The notes: a model not told the origin generated them from the letters alone. 64,000 nucleotides of DNA from Hymenobacter persicinus (GCF_004167665.1 NZ_SEWE01000026.1:1-64000), one strand, 5' to 3'. Shown: positions 1 to 8,962, counted from the stretch's first letter. Translations and numbers: made by a program.

Positions 1-515
1 GGTAAGCAGCGTTTCGCTATCTGCAAGAAAAATCGTTTCTTTTTTTCTTGCTCTGGCTCCTGGTGCGGCCGCCTCGTTCAAGCGGGGTGCAAAGGTAACC
101 AGCAGTTCGCTTTTTCCAAGAACCCAAGCGAAAAAAGTTTTTCGCCTTTCGGCCTTTTCACCGTGCGGTGCCCTCTTCCGGTTGAAGCGGGCTGCAAAGG
201 TAAGTGGACTTTTCTGCTTTTTCCAACTCCCTGAGCCAATCTTTTTTTCAGCCCTAGAGCGCAGGGCTCCGAAAGGAAAATAAAGCTGGTCGAGTAGTGG
301 GATCCAACCGCGTTTCGGTTTGGGAGTGCAAAAGTGCGGCCTTTTCCCCGCCTTTCCAAACCCACTCCCCAACTTTTCTGCTCGGCTTCCCGTATTAGGG
401 CGGCTTCGGCAAAAGCAGTGACTGGTGGGCAGGCTGTGGTACAGCTACTTACCGCCACCGATAAGTTCAGCTGGCGCTAACTTTTTTCTACAAATTTTCT
501 TGGCGGCTCCCTTCG
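1..515 (-). promoter_or_regulatory. Triple tandem promoter region and leader, probably of an rRNA operon off the left edge
   Basis: No credible gene lies here. Read on the minus strand, three copies of a Bacteroidota-type promoter follow one another. The boxes, given as + strand positions of the reverse complements, are: P1 -7 TACCTTTG at 90-97 with TTG at 117-119 (spacer 19); P2 TACCTTTG at 195-202 with TTG at 224-226 (spacer 21); P3 CACTTTTG at 329-336 with TTG at 357-359 (spacer 20). All share TTGGAAA after the -33 box, and P1 and P2 share TTGGAAAAAGC. P1 and P2 sit in similar surroundings (a roughly GTTCAAGCGG-like sequence follows each -7 box). The leader has an inverted repeat, 23-32 with 42-51 (GCAAGAAAAA / TTTTTCTTGC). 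Stacked strong promoters and a T-rich leader hairpin are typical of rRNA operons; the 16S gene itself is not in the window, so that assignment is inference. Confidence 0.6.
23..51. repeat. Leader inverted repeat (10-bp arms)
   Basis: Arms 23-32 and 42-51 are perfectly complementary (GCAAGAAAAA / TTTTTCTTGC) around a 9-nt loop. It lies downstream of the three leftward promoters, where rRNA leaders usually carry processing or antitermination signals. A terminator role is unlikely because the promoters would then be pointless. Confidence 0.5.
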
Positions 516-638
516 CCTAGACTTTAGCGGACAAATGGAAGCCGAAAGTGCTCTGGCAGCTTGGAATGGCCATTTGCTGTTCTTGCGGCTGGCCAGATTG
601 GCTGTCGACAGGATCCAACTCGCTGGCAGGCAAAAGGA

Positions 639-1923
639 TTAGCTCAAGCGAGGGGTTGCTTTTGCGGTGGAGAGCCAGCGCTGCCCTATTATAAAGGGAT
701 ACATGAGCATAGCCGGCTCGGCAAAGTAGCGCCACCGGTAGCCCACGAAGAAAATCAGGCTTAACAGCCACACGGCAACCACCGGCGTGAGCAGTAAAAC
801 GTCGGGCCGGTGCAGGCGGATACCCTGAAAACCGGTGACGCCGAGCAGTAAACTGAGCAAAAAGGCAGCGTGGACGACAGCCGTGACGGGATGATAGGCA
901 GTGCGGGGCGCGTCGGCAATGAAGTTTTCGGGTGAGAAGAACAGCACCGTTTTGCGCAGCCAAAGCTGAAGCTCCTGCTGGGGATGAGCCAGTACCCACT
1001 GGCGGGCCAGGCGGGCCCGGGCCCGGCCTTCCTGATACTGGTCCAGCGCATCCAGGTTGGGAATGTGGACGCGCACGAACTGGTCGAAGGGTTGGGTTCG
1101 GTCGTCCCAGTCGAACATGAAACGGCCCTGGGTTACGGGATTATGGCCCTGTAGCAGTTCGAAGCCAGCCTGGTTGCTGAGTACGAAGGAAGAACAGGCG
1201 GTGGTTTTTCAGCAGAATAGGTACGTGAGCCAGCAGGAGCATTGCCGCCGTTACGGCTGCCAGGCCCAGAGCTCGTCCTCGCGGCTGAGCTGCGGATTGC
1301 CGGAGCAGAAGCAGCCATACCAGGAAAACCAGCCCGTAGACGGCCAGCAGGTAGCCGCGCAGCAGGCAGGAAACCGTGACGCTGGCCGTGATAAGCAGCG
1401 CATCGAACCCAGTGAGCAGCCGGCCGTCCAGCAAGCGTAGCAGTTTGTAGACGACCAGAATCAGCAGGGGCAGCACCAGATTCTCGTACCACATATAGGC
1501 TCCTATATAATAGAAGACCGAAGGATAGAGCAGCCAAAGCAAAGTGCCGGCCCACGCCAGCGGGGGCGCCACGCCGAAATAAGCCAGGGTACGCTGCACG
1601 TACAGCCCGCCCAACAGGTAGCCCCCGGCGGTGAGGGCAAATACCAGCAGCGTGAAATAATGCTTGGGCAGGCCGGCGCGCTGCCACTCTATATAGAGGA
1701 AGACGGGAAAGCTGGCGTGAAAGGCGTCGGACCGTAAGACGTGGCGCTCCGGGTCGAGGCTGACGTAGCCGCGGCCGGCGAGGTAATTATCGGCAATGCG
1801 GCCGTTGCGACGCTCGTCGTAGTTCCACTCCAGCCCCGGATTGAGGTGCAGCAGCAAGCCCAGCTTAAGCGCGGCCAGCACCAGCGCCAGGGGCCAAACG
1901 AAACGGGGCAGGGACTTCAGCAC
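639..1923 (-). pseudogene. GT39/ArnT-like membrane glycosyltransferase, interrupted by a frameshift
   Basis: Multi-spanning membrane protein with the look of family 39 (dolichyl-phosphate-mannose/ArnT-like) glycosyltransferases: hydrophobic N-terminus, then an acidic first loop reading NPGLEWNYDERRNGRIADNYL, then many membrane segments. The frame runs from 1923 to about 1190 and then ends at a TAA at 1141-1143. The adjacent frame continues without a stop from about 1190 to 639 and picks up exactly where the protein should continue (VLSNQAGFELLQGHNPVTQG, then FMFDWDDRTQPFD). Deleting one base within 1185-1194 (reads AAGGAAG on the + strand) would join both halves into about 427 residues. It is either a real disruption or a sequencing indel. 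Start is uncertain: GTG 1923 (VLKSLPRF) puts the hydrophobic segment at the N-terminus; ATG 2046 or GTG 2091 would add 41-56 unusual residues. Divergent from another GT39-like gene. Confidence 0.7.
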
Positions 1924-2072
1924 GGCGGCAGAGGAAATCAGGCAGAGTGAGGGGCTAAAGTTGGCGGATAAAACCGGAATACCCCCGCAGCTTTTAGTTA
2001 GGTCAAGTCCAACTCGTACGCGGCAGTAGTACCTTGGCGGCTTCATGTAGTGGTTATATTGTCCCGTTCGTT

Positions 2073-3689
2073 GTGCGTCAGCCTGCCTCACTCCTCCCCC
2101 ACCGCCTGCGCCGCCCGTTGGTAAGCCTGTTTTTTGGGGTGCTGGGCCTGCTGGGCGTGTTGCTGCACCGCGACTACGGCCTGCCCTGGGACGAGCAGCT
2201 CGACCGGCTCAACGGCATTATCAGCTTGAAGTACGTGGCCCTGAAGCTGGCGCCCGAGCGGGCCCGACAGGAACCCAGCTTCAGCGCTATTCCCGACATG
2301 CGCGACAATCAGGACACCGACCACGGGGTTATCTTCCAGTTGCCGCTGCTGCTGCTGGAACGGGCCGTGGGCGCCCACGATTCCCGGGACGTGTACTTTC
2401 TGCGCCATCTGGTCACGTTTTTCACGTTTCTGGCCGGACTGTACTTCTTCTACCGGCTGGCCACGGCCCGGTTTCGGAGCTGGACGCTCGGGCTGCTGGG
2501 GGCCGCGCTGCTGATTGGGTCGCCGCGCTTTTTCGCCGAGGCCTTCTATAACTACAAGGACCTAGTGTTTCTGGCTTTCTTCAGCACCGGCATCTATACC
2601 CTCACCCGGCTGTTGCGGCGCCCGACGTGGCGCACGGCCCTGCTGCACGCCGCCGCAACCGGCGCCGCCATCGACGTACGGACGATGGGCGTGCTGCTAG
2701 TGGGCCTGACCCTTGGGTTTGTGGGGCTGGAGCTACTATACCGGCCGACGCTGCGAAGCCGCTTTGCCACGGCCGCGGCCCTGTGTCTGCCCGCAACAGC
2801 GGCAGTGGTAGTGCTGGGCTGGCCGTATTTGTGGGAAAACCCCGTGGGGCACTTTCTGGAGGCGTTTCAGAGCTTCCGGCAGTACCGCTCCGATATGCTG
2901 GTGCAGTATCTGGGCGAGCAGGTGTCGGTGCGGGAACTGCCCTGGCACTACGTGCCGGTATGGCTGCTGATTACGACGCCGCTGGCCTATTCTCTTTTCT
3001 TCGTAACAGGTGCGGCCACGCTGGCTCACCACGCGCTGCAGCGTCCCCGGGCCTGGCTGCGGACCCGCACCGGCCGGCAGGATCTGCTGTTTGCGGCCTG
3101 GTTTTTCGGGCCGCTGCTGGCCGTTATCGGGCTCCACTCGGTTATTTACGACGGCTGGCGGCACCTGTACTTCATCTACCCCGCGTTTGTGCTGCTGGCT
3201 TTGCGCGGCATCAGTCGGACGGGCTATTGGGCCCGGCGCGGCGAATCGGGCATAGGGCGCTTAGCAGCCCTGGGCGCGTTGCTTGCCTTGGCCGGCAACG
3301 GGGCCTACACCACTTTCCGCATGGTGCGGGAGCATCCTTACCAAAATATGTACTTCAGCGGCCTGTCGGGGACGGCGGCCGAGCGGCTGTTTGAGCGCGA
3401 CTACTGGGGACTTTCCGGGCGCGAGGGACTCGAATGGATTCTGGCCCACGACGCCAGCCCCCGGGTGAAGGTTGGTACCGATGCCCGCACGGGCCTGATG
3501 CTGCACAATGCCAGCCTGATGCTGCTCCCCGCCGAGCGGGCCCGGGTGGTGCTCACCAGCGCCGACCAAGCCACTTACCTGCTGACCGTGTACCGCTGGC
3601 ACCCGCAGCCCTACCCGGCAACTCGGGGCCGGGAAGTGCACCAGATCCGGGTGGAAGGCATCAAAATCCTGTCGGTGTTCCGACGTTAA
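2073..3689 (+). CDS. GT39-like multi-spanning glycosyltransferase (hypothetical membrane protein)
   Basis: About 538 residues, with around ten hydrophobic segments in the first 400 and a soluble C-terminal tail. The first exoplasmic loop contains DYGLPWDEQLDRLNG, the acidic loop after TM1 that in GT39/PMT and ArnT-like enzymes holds the catalytic acidic residue; these enzymes use lipid-linked sugar donors at the outer face of the inner membrane. No ATG is available near the beginning: GTG 2073 (VRQPASLL) is used here, TTG 2034 is an alternative that would overlap a possible -7-like box TACCTTGG at 2029-2036. It is transcribed away from the broken GT39-like gene, suggesting a small envelope-glycosylation locus. 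Acceptor and sugar cannot be told from sequence. Confidence 0.75.
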   Translation: MRQPASLLPHRLRRPLVSLFFGVLGLLGVLLHRDYGLPWDEQLDRLNGIISLKYVALKLAPERARQEPSFSAIPDMRDNQDTDHGVIFQLPLLLLERAVGAHDSRDVYFLRHLVTFFTFLAGLYFFYRLATARFRSWTLGLLGAALLIGSPRFFAEAFYNYKDLVFLAFFSTGIYTLTRLLRRPTWRTALLHAAATGAAIDVRTMGVLLVGLTLGFVGLELLYRPTLRSRFATAAALCLPATAAVVVLGWPYLWENPVGHFLEAFQSFRQYRSDMLVQYLGEQVSVRELPWHYVPVWLLITTPLAYSLFFVTGAATLAHHALQRPRAWLRTRTGRQDLLFAAWFFGPLLAVIGLHSVIYDGWRHLYFIYPAFVLLALRGISRTGYWARRGESGIGRLAALGALLALAGNGAYTTFRMVREHPYQNMYFSGLSGTAAERLFERDYWGLSGREGLEWILAHDASPRVKVGTDARTGLMLHNASLMLLPAERARVVLTSADQATYLLTVYRWHPQPYPATRGREVHQIRVEGIKILSVFRR

Positions 3690-3821
3690 GAGGCTGCTTG
3701 GACAACTCGTGTACGGCGGGCTCCGGGCATAAATCAGCCCGCCGTGCCATCTTTGCCCGCAAAACAATCTGGCTGGCCTCGTTGCTATGCTTTCGTTTCG
3801 TTCTGCTTTTTCGCCGCCTTC

Positions 3822-4994
3822 ATGCCGCTACTTGTTGTTGCTGATGCCGCCCAGGTTCGCCAGTTCCTGGATTTGCCGGCCCGCCTGTACCACGACCAGC
3901 CCAATTGGATTTCTCCCCTCGACCACGAAATTGAAAGCGTTTTTGACGTCGGCAAGAACCCCAACTTCAAGAACGGGGAAGCTATCCGCTGGATTCTGAC
4001 CAACGCCCAGAATGAGGTCATCGGGCGGGTGGCAGCGTTTGTCAACAACTCCACGGCCTACACCGACCCCACGCTACCCACCGGCGGCATGGGCTTTTTT
4101 GAGTGCATCAACGACCAGGCAGCGGCCAACGAGCTATTTGAGGCCGCCCGGCGCTGGCTGCTGGAACGCGGCATGCAGGCTATGGATGGCCCCATCAACT
4201 TCGGGGAGCGGGACCGGTTCTGGGGCTTGCTGGTGGCGGGCTTTACCGAGCCCAACTACGGTATGTTCTACCACCAGCCTTACTACCAGCAGCTGTTCGA
4301 GAACTACGGCTTTCAGACCTATTTCAAGCAGTACACCTGCTACCGGTCGGTTTCGGCGCCCCTGCACCCAAGCTTTGCCCGCACGGCCGAGCGGTACGCC
4401 CGGGAGCTGCCCGCCTTCCGCTTCGCCCACGCCGATAAGGGCAACCCCGAAAAGCTGGCTCAGGATTTCCACCACGTCTACAACCTGGCCTGGGCCAACC
4501 ACTCGGGCATCAACCCGATGACGCTCGACAAAGCCCGGGACCTGGTCAAGCAGATGAAGCCGGTAATTGACGACCGGCTGGTGTGGTTTGCCTACCACGA
4601 GGACGAGCCGATTGCCTTTTTTGTGAGCTTGCCCGAGCTAAACCAGATTTTCAAGCACGTGGGCCGCAAGTTTGGGCTGGTGGGCAAGCTGCGCTTCCTC
4701 TGGGAGCGGTACAAGTTCAACCGCCGCCAGCCCAAGCGCATGTTCGGCCTGATTTACGGGGTCGTACCCGCTTTCCAGGGGCAGGGTGTGGATGCGGCCA
4801 TGCTCGTGCACGCCCAGCAGACCCTGCTGGCGGCCGGCTACACCGACATTGAAATGAACTGGATTGGGGACTTCAACCCCCGGATGCTGGCCGTTATCCG
4901 CTCCATCGGGGCACGCATCTACAAAACCCACGTCACCTACCGCAAGCTTTTCGACGAAACCCGCCCCTTCGAGCGCAGTCCCATCATTAAGTAG
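3822..4994 (+). CDS. GNAT-superfamily acyltransferase-like protein
   Basis: About 390 residues. The start ATG 3822 gives MPLLVVADAAQVRQFLDLP; the open frame begins earlier (3744) but the extra 26 residues look like untranslated leader. The N-terminal part has the conserved run YHDQPNWISPLDHEIESVFD and the middle NEVIGRVAAFVN and GPINFGERDRFWGLL. The C-terminal third (PAFQGQGVDAAMLVHAQQ, then GDFNPRMLAVIRSIGARIYK) resembles the acetyl-CoA loop and last strand of GNAT N-acyltransferases. Proteins with this layout are common as conserved hypotheticals in Bacteroidota; the substrate is unknown. It stands alone, followed by a hairpin at 5027-5066. Confidence 0.7.
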   Translation: MPLLVVADAAQVRQFLDLPARLYHDQPNWISPLDHEIESVFDVGKNPNFKNGEAIRWILTNAQNEVIGRVAAFVNNSTAYTDPTLPTGGMGFFECINDQAAANELFEAARRWLLERGMQAMDGPINFGERDRFWGLLVAGFTEPNYGMFYHQPYYQQLFENYGFQTYFKQYTCYRSVSAPLHPSFARTAERYARELPAFRFAHADKGNPEKLAQDFHHVYNLAWANHSGINPMTLDKARDLVKQMKPVIDDRLVWFAYHEDEPIAFFVSLPELNQIFKHVGRKFGLVGKLRFLWERYKFNRRQPKRMFGLIYGVVPAFQGQGVDAAMLVHAQQTLLAAGYTDIEMNWIGDFNPRMLAVIRSIGARIYKTHVTYRKLFDETRPFERSPIIK

Positions 4995-5026
4995 ATTTTT
5001 CAGTACCCTATTTCTTTTCAGCTCTA

Positions 5027-5066
5027 TAATAAGGTCCGGGTGTATACCCTGAATAGGGCCTTATTA
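5027..5066. terminator. Bidirectional terminator-like hairpin between convergent genes
   Basis: Arms TAATAAGGTCC (5027-5037) and GGGCCTTATTA (5056-5066) pair with one G-T wobble. It lies between the end of the acyltransferase-like gene (+) and the end of coaE (-), where a shared terminator is expected. Run of A follows at 5072-5078. Confidence 0.55.
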
Positions 5067-5108
5067 TTCAGGAAAAAATAATAAGGTACCAACGAAGTGA
5101 TTAGCTCG

Positions 5109-5708
5109 TTAGTGGGCCTGCCGAAATGCTGCATCCAGCTTCAGCACCTGCGGAATGAGCAGGTGTTGGTCGTCGTTGTGGAGCACGTAGTCGGCGCGGC
5201 TGAGCTTTTCCTCCTCGCTCATCTGCTTGCCCACGATGGCCAGGATATCGTCGGCGGTGCGGTGGGGGTCGCGGAGCAGCACCCGGGCCTGCCGCACGGG
5301 CAGCGGGGCAAACACCGTGATAATCCGGTCGAGTTGGCGGTAAGAGCCGGATTCGAACAGCAAGGCGGCCTCCTTTATAAGGTAAGGATGCCCCTGCTGT
5401 TGCTGCGCCTCGGCCCACTGCTCGAAGTCGCGGCCCACGTGCGGATGCACCAGCGCATTGAGACGGGCCAATTGGGCTGGGTCGTTGAAGGCGACTTTGG
5501 CGAGGTAGCCGCGGTTTAGGACGCCGGCGGCATCGAAGGCTTCGGGGCCGAAGGCTTGCTCCAGCTCGGCGCGCAGGGCCGAGTCGTGGGCCATGACCCA
5601 CTTGGCCCGAAAGTCAGCATCGTAAACCGGCACCCCGAGCACCTGAAACAGGCGGCACGCCACGCTCTTCCCCGATCCAATTCCGCCCGTTATTCCAATC
5701 CGCAGCAT
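5109..5708 (-). CDS. coaE: Dephospho-CoA kinase
   Basis: Catalyses the last step of coenzyme A synthesis, ATP-dependent phosphorylation of the 3'-hydroxyl of dephospho-CoA, in the cytosol. The 199 residues match the family length. The N-terminus carries the P-loop GITGGIGSGKS (residues 5-15), followed by VPVYDADFRAKWV, where the Asp of YDAD is the conserved catalytic residue; the lid region has HPHVGRDFEQW. Starts with ATG at 5708. It is the last gene of a minus-strand run (DUF1573, yajC, ybbR, coaE), an order frequent in this phylum. The gap to the YbbR gene carries a TGGTGA-type repeat. Confidence 0.95.
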   Translation of the reverse strand: MLRIGITGGIGSGKSVACRLFQVLGVPVYDADFRAKWVMAHDSALRAELEQAFGPEAFDAAGVLNRGYLAKVAFNDPAQLARLNALVHPHVGRDFEQWAEAQQQQGHPYLIKEAALLFESGSYRQLDRIITVFAPLPVRQARVLLRDPHRTADDILAIVGKQMSEEEKLSRADYVLHNDDQHLLIPQVLKLDAAFRQAH

Positions 5709-5873
5709 ATGGTGAAGTGGTGAGATGGTGAAGTGGTGACGTGTTAATCTGATGGCACGGTTGGAACGATGAAACGGAAAGTGGCAGCTGGCTGAGGGTC
5801 ACCGCCCGCATTGCGCACGTCGGCGCCGCCAGCACGGCAGCTCACCATTTTACAAGTTCACAATTTTACCACT
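5709..5873. repeat. TGGTGA-type intergenic inverted repeat, copy 1
   Basis: Left arm 5709-5740 is built of iterated GGTGAAGTGGTGAGATGGTG units. Right arm 5841-5873 has the complementary style (CTCACCATTTTACAAGTTCA). Pairing is imperfect. The element fills the whole gap between coaE and the YbbR gene and resembles those at 31801, 34794 and 53727. Confidence 0.6.
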
Positions 5874-6814
5874 CGCACGGCAGGCGTCAAGATCCGGACG
5901 CCGCGGGCCAGGCGGGGCGTTTGGGCCAGCACGGGCTGCAGGCTGGAGTCGGGCGTATGAAACTGGCCGTAGTGCAGCAGCACCCGCACCTGGCTCAGGT
6001 CGAGGCGGGCCGTGTCCTCGGCGAAGCACTGCACCTGCACCTGCACCGTGGCCGGCCGCAGCCGAAACTGCTGGTCGGCGGGAAAGTCGTGGAGCTCGGG
6101 CACCACCCGCACCGGAATTGTGACCAGGGGGCGGGGCTGCAGGCGCACACGCACGTCCTGCACGTCGGTCTGCACCAGGGCCGGCCCGCCGATGGGTACG
6201 CTCATTGCGCCTTCGCTGCTGCCGGCCGGAGCCTGGGGCAAATGCACCGGATACGGACTGGCCAAGCGGCTCACGGTGGCGGCGGGGCCCCGGAAGGCAA
6301 TGCTTTCGGGCGTAAACACGGCCGCGTAGGGCAAAGCCGAGCCGTCAGTGTTGGGGCTGAGCGTGAGGGCGACCCGGCGGGTGATGAGCCGGTCAAACTC
6401 CACCCAGAGCGTATCGTTGAGGATGTAGTTGAACTGCAAGGACTCCATGGCCGCCTGCAAAGCCGGCCGCAACGACTGGCCGGTCACGAAGCGCGTGGCG
6501 GGCAGCCGGCTGAGCCGCACTTCAGCGGGCTTCACGTCCAGGAGCAGGTTTTTGCGCAGCAGCTTCCAGCCCCGCCCAGTCACGTTGACGGCCACCTCGG
6601 TGGGCAGGGGCCGCACCGGAATGTAGCGCTGGGTGTCGTAGCGCCACACCAGCGGGTAGGTGATGCGCGTGGTGTAGGTCTTGTTCAGCGCGTTGAGTAG
6701 CCAAAACGTGGAAGCGGCCAGAAAGCACGCCGTAATGGCCCGCCAGTAGCTGCGCTCCTGCCCGTAAAACGGGCTGACAAACCAGCGCAGCAAACGGGAC
6801 GAACGGGCCAGCAC
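5858..6814 (-). CDS. YbbR-like domain protein
   Basis: 318 residues with one membrane segment near residues 26-44 (ITACFLAASTFWLLNALN) and a long extracytoplasmic part of repeated beta-rich YbbR-like domains. In other bacteria YbbR/CdaR proteins bind or regulate the diadenylate cyclase CdaA; in this phylum the partner is unknown. Only start available is GTG 6814, because an in-frame TAA lies just upstream. It starts 12 bp after the yajC stop, so the two are almost certainly co-transcribed. Confidence 0.8.
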   Translation of the reverse strand: MLARSSRLLRWFVSPFYGQERSYWRAITACFLAASTFWLLNALNKTYTTRITYPLVWRYDTQRYIPVRPLPTEVAVNVTGRGWKLLRKNLLLDVKPAEVRLSRLPATRFVTGQSLRPALQAAMESLQFNYILNDTLWVEFDRLITRRVALTLSPNTDGSALPYAAVFTPESIAFRGPAATVSRLASPYPVHLPQAPAGSSEGAMSVPIGGPALVQTDVQDVRVRLQPRPLVTIPVRVVPELHDFPADQQFRLRPATVQVQVQCFAEDTARLDLSQVRVLLHYGQFHTPDSSLQPVLAQTPRLARGVRILTPAVRVVKL

Positions 6815-6826
6815 GATACAGCGGAA

Positions 6827-7153
6827 TTAGGGAGTAGTCACCACGGGAGCCGCCGGCGTTTTCGGCGCTACCTCGCGGGCAATGGCCGTACGGTCGAACT
6901 TGAGGCGCGTACCCCGGTCTACCTCAATAATAACGGATTCCTCGCTTACCTCCACCACTTTGCCGTGCAGGCCACCGATGGTTACCACGTTGGTACCCTT
7001 GGTAATGGCCTCGCGGAATTTCTTGGCTTCGGAAGCTTTGCGCTGCTGGGGCCGGATCATGAAAAAGTAAACAACGGCGGCAATGGCCACCGGAAACAGC
7101 AACGACGTGAAGCCTTCACCGGCCGGGGCTTGCAATAAAAGAGTCAGCAACAT
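6827..7153 (-). CDS. yajC: Preprotein translocase subunit YajC
   Basis: Small inner-membrane accessory of the Sec/SecDF translocon. 108 residues: short N-terminal part, one membrane segment (SLLFPVAIAAVVYFFMI, about 17-33), the family signature RPQQRK directly after it (about 35-40), and the basic-hydrophobic domain TKGTNVVTIGGLHGKVVEV. Starts with ATG 7153. Upstream of the YbbR gene and coaE in one run, downstream of the DUF1573 lipoprotein gene. Confidence 0.95.
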   Translation of the reverse strand: MLLTLLLQAPAGEGFTSLLFPVAIAAVVYFFMIRPQQRKASEAKKFREAITKGTNVVTIGGLHGKVVEVSEESVIIEVDRGTRLKFDRTAIAREVAPKTPAAPVVTTP

Positions 7154-7193
7154 GGAAAGTCGGGTAAAAAAATTACGGGCGGCCGAAGCCTAG

Positions 7194-7256
7194 GAAGGAC
7201 CTCACCGCGCGGCCCGGCAGCTCAGTGCTGCGCGGGCTCACGCAATAAGGTCCTTC
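7194..7256. repeat. Inverted repeat between DUF1573 gene and yajC
   Basis: Arms GAAGGACCT (7194-7202) and AGGTCCTTC (7248-7256) are perfect complements. The loop contains a second GC-rich partial inverted repeat (GCGCGGCCCGGCAG / CTGCGCGGGC). No run of T follows on the minus strand, so a structured leader or attenuator is as likely as a terminator. Confidence 0.45.
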
Positions 7257-7288
7257 GCAAACATGAGGACGCCTAAAAAAACGTCAGG

Positions 7289-7813
7289 TTACTTCACCGG
7301 ACCGGCGGCCCCGTCAGCTAGCACGTTGGCTTTGATAACCACCTGGGTGATGTTGGGCTGAGTGTTGGCCCGTACGGCAATTTCCTTGTTTTGGAGGCCG
7401 GTTTTGCCGTGGCTGTCGAACTGCACGTCGATAGTGCCCGAAGCGCCGGGAGCAATGGGCTCCTTGGTCCAGTTGGGCGTAGTGCAGCCGCAGGAAGCGG
7501 TGGCGTTTTCAATCAGCAGGGGCGTTTTGCCGGTGTTGGTGAAGCTGAAGGTGTGCTTCACCACGGCGCCAGGCTGAATGTCGCCGAAGTTGAACTCGCT
7601 TTCGGTGAAGGTCATCACCGGGGCGTTGGGGTTGGGGGCGGTGGTTTCGCCGGCCACGTTCGGGTTGTCGACCGTGGGGTTGGCGGCATCACTAGCGGCG
7701 GTGGCGGCGGCGTTCATGCCTTCGGTGCCCACTTCGGAAGTCTTGTCGCTGTTGCAGGCCCCCAAGAAAACCATCCCGGAGAGCAGCAACGCAGAAAACA
7801 GAGTACGTTTCAT
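7289..7813 (-). CDS. DUF1573 domain lipoprotein
   Basis: 174 residues. N-terminal lipoprotein signal with lipobox FLGAC (Cys20), then a low-complexity Ala/Asn/Pro linker to about residue 65. The C-terminal DUF1573 domain (about 70-170) is an immunoglobulin-like fold with EFNFGDIQPGAVVKHTFSFTN and the invariant TASCGCTTPNW motif. Domain function is unknown; the two Cys of CGC may bind metal or form a disulfide. Likely anchored in the envelope. Encoded just upstream of yajC. Confidence 0.88.
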   Translation of the reverse strand: MKRTLFSALLLSGMVFLGACNSDKTSEVGTEGMNAAATAASDAANPTVDNPNVAGETTAPNPNAPVMTFTESEFNFGDIQPGAVVKHTFSFTNTGKTPLLIENATASCGCTTPNWTKEPIAPGASGTIDVQFDSHGKTGLQNKEIAVRANTQPNITQVVIKANVLADGAAGPVK

Positions 7814-7871
7814 AAGAAAGAGGATGGCGGATTAGAAGCCATCAGAGCGTTAAAGGTAAGACGAAGCGACG

Positions 7872-7914
7872 AAAAAAAGCACGTCATGCCCGGCTAGGCC
7901 CGGCATGACGTGCT
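7872..7914 (-). terminator. Intrinsic terminator of the isocitrate/isopropylmalate-type dehydrogenase gene
   Basis: 13-bp stem AGCACGTCATGCC (7878-7890) with GGCATGACGTGCT (7902-7914). On the minus strand the hairpin is followed by seven T (A run at 7872-7878). It directly follows the dehydrogenase stop codon at 7928. Confidence 0.85.
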
Positions 7915-7927
7915 GAGTTGAAGCGGC

Positions 7928-8929
7928 CTAAGCCAGGTTATCGATGATGGACTGGGCAAACTCCGAGGTGGTAGCCTTGCCGCCCAGGTCGCCGGTGCAC
8001 TTCTCGCGCTGCTTGAGCGTGGCATCCAAGGCGGCCTCAATCCGGTCGGCGTAGGTATGCTCGCCGAGGTGGTGGAGCATCATCAGGCCCGAGCGCAACA
8101 GGGCCGTCGGGTTGGCTTTGCCCTGGCCGGCAATGTCGGGGGCCGAACCGTGCACGGCTTCGAAAATGGCCATGTCGTCGCCGATGTTGGCGCCGGCTAC
8201 CACGCCCAGGCCGCCCACGAGGCCAGCGCAGAGGTCGGAGAGGATGTCGCCAAAGAGGTTGGTGGTCACCACCACGTCGAACTGCTCGGGCTTGTTGACG
8301 AGCTGCATGCACATGTTGTCGATGATCTTATCCTCGAACACAATCTGCGGAAACTCGGTGGCGGCCTCTTTGCAGGCGTCGAGCATGAGCTTGCCGGCCA
8401 TCTTGAGGATGTTGGCTTTGTGGGCCAGGGTGACTTTTTTGCGGCCATGACGGGCAGCGTAGGCGAAGGCCGCCCGGCAGATTTTGCGCGAGCCGGCCAC
8501 GGTGATGCGGTTGAAGGAGTCAGAAATGCCCAGGCGCTCATCGTACACTTCGAGGCCCGAGTACAGGCCCTCGGTGTTTTCGCGGAACAGCACCAAGTTC
8601 ACGCCCGAGTAGCGGGAGTCGATGCCCTCGGTGGTTTTGGCGGGGCGCACATTCTGGTAGAGGTCGTATTTCTGACGCAGGGTGATGTTGATGCTGCGGA
8701 AACCCTTGCCTACGGGCGTGGTGATGGGGCCTTTGAGGGCCACCCGGTTTTTCTCCAGCGAATCGAGCAGGGCCTGCGGAATCAGCTCGCCCGACTGGTC
8801 AAACGTGGTTTGGCCGGCGTTCTGCTCTTCCCACTGCACGGGCACCTGCGCGGCGGTGAAAATGTCCTGAACTGCCTTCGTGATTTCGGGCCCGATACCG
8901 TCGCCGGGGATGAGGGTGATAGTGTGCAT
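7928..8929 (-). CDS. Isocitrate/isopropylmalate-family NAD(P)-dependent dehydrogenase
   Basis: 333 residues from ATG 8929 (MHTITLIPGDGIGPEIT); the frame is open to 8965 but the probable -7 box TACCTTTG lies at 8963-8970, which rules out the longer start. Beta-decarboxylating dehydrogenase: dinucleotide/substrate motifs include TTPVGKGFRSINITLRQKYD, VNLVLFRENTEGLYSG and the Mg-binding stretch TTNLFGDILSDL, plus HGSAPDIAGQGKANPTA near the C-terminus. Most likely an NAD-type isocitrate dehydrogenase of the TCA cycle; isopropylmalate dehydrogenase cannot be excluded because no leu genes are adjacent. Single-gene transcript with its own terminator. Confidence 0.85.
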   Translation of the reverse strand: MHTITLIPGDGIGPEITKAVQDIFTAAQVPVQWEEQNAGQTTFDQSGELIPQALLDSLEKNRVALKGPITTPVGKGFRSINITLRQKYDLYQNVRPAKTTEGIDSRYSGVNLVLFRENTEGLYSGLEVYDERLGISDSFNRITVAGSRKICRAAFAYAARHGRKKVTLAHKANILKMAGKLMLDACKEAATEFPQIVFEDKIIDNMCMQLVNKPEQFDVVVTTNLFGDILSDLCAGLVGGLGVVAGANIGDDMAIFEAVHGSAPDIAGQGKANPTALLRSGLMMLHHLGEHTYADRIEAALDATLKQREKCTGDLGGKATTSEFAQSIIDNLA

Positions 8930-8962
8930 GCTATGGGGATTGTACTGAAAATGGGGACGCTG

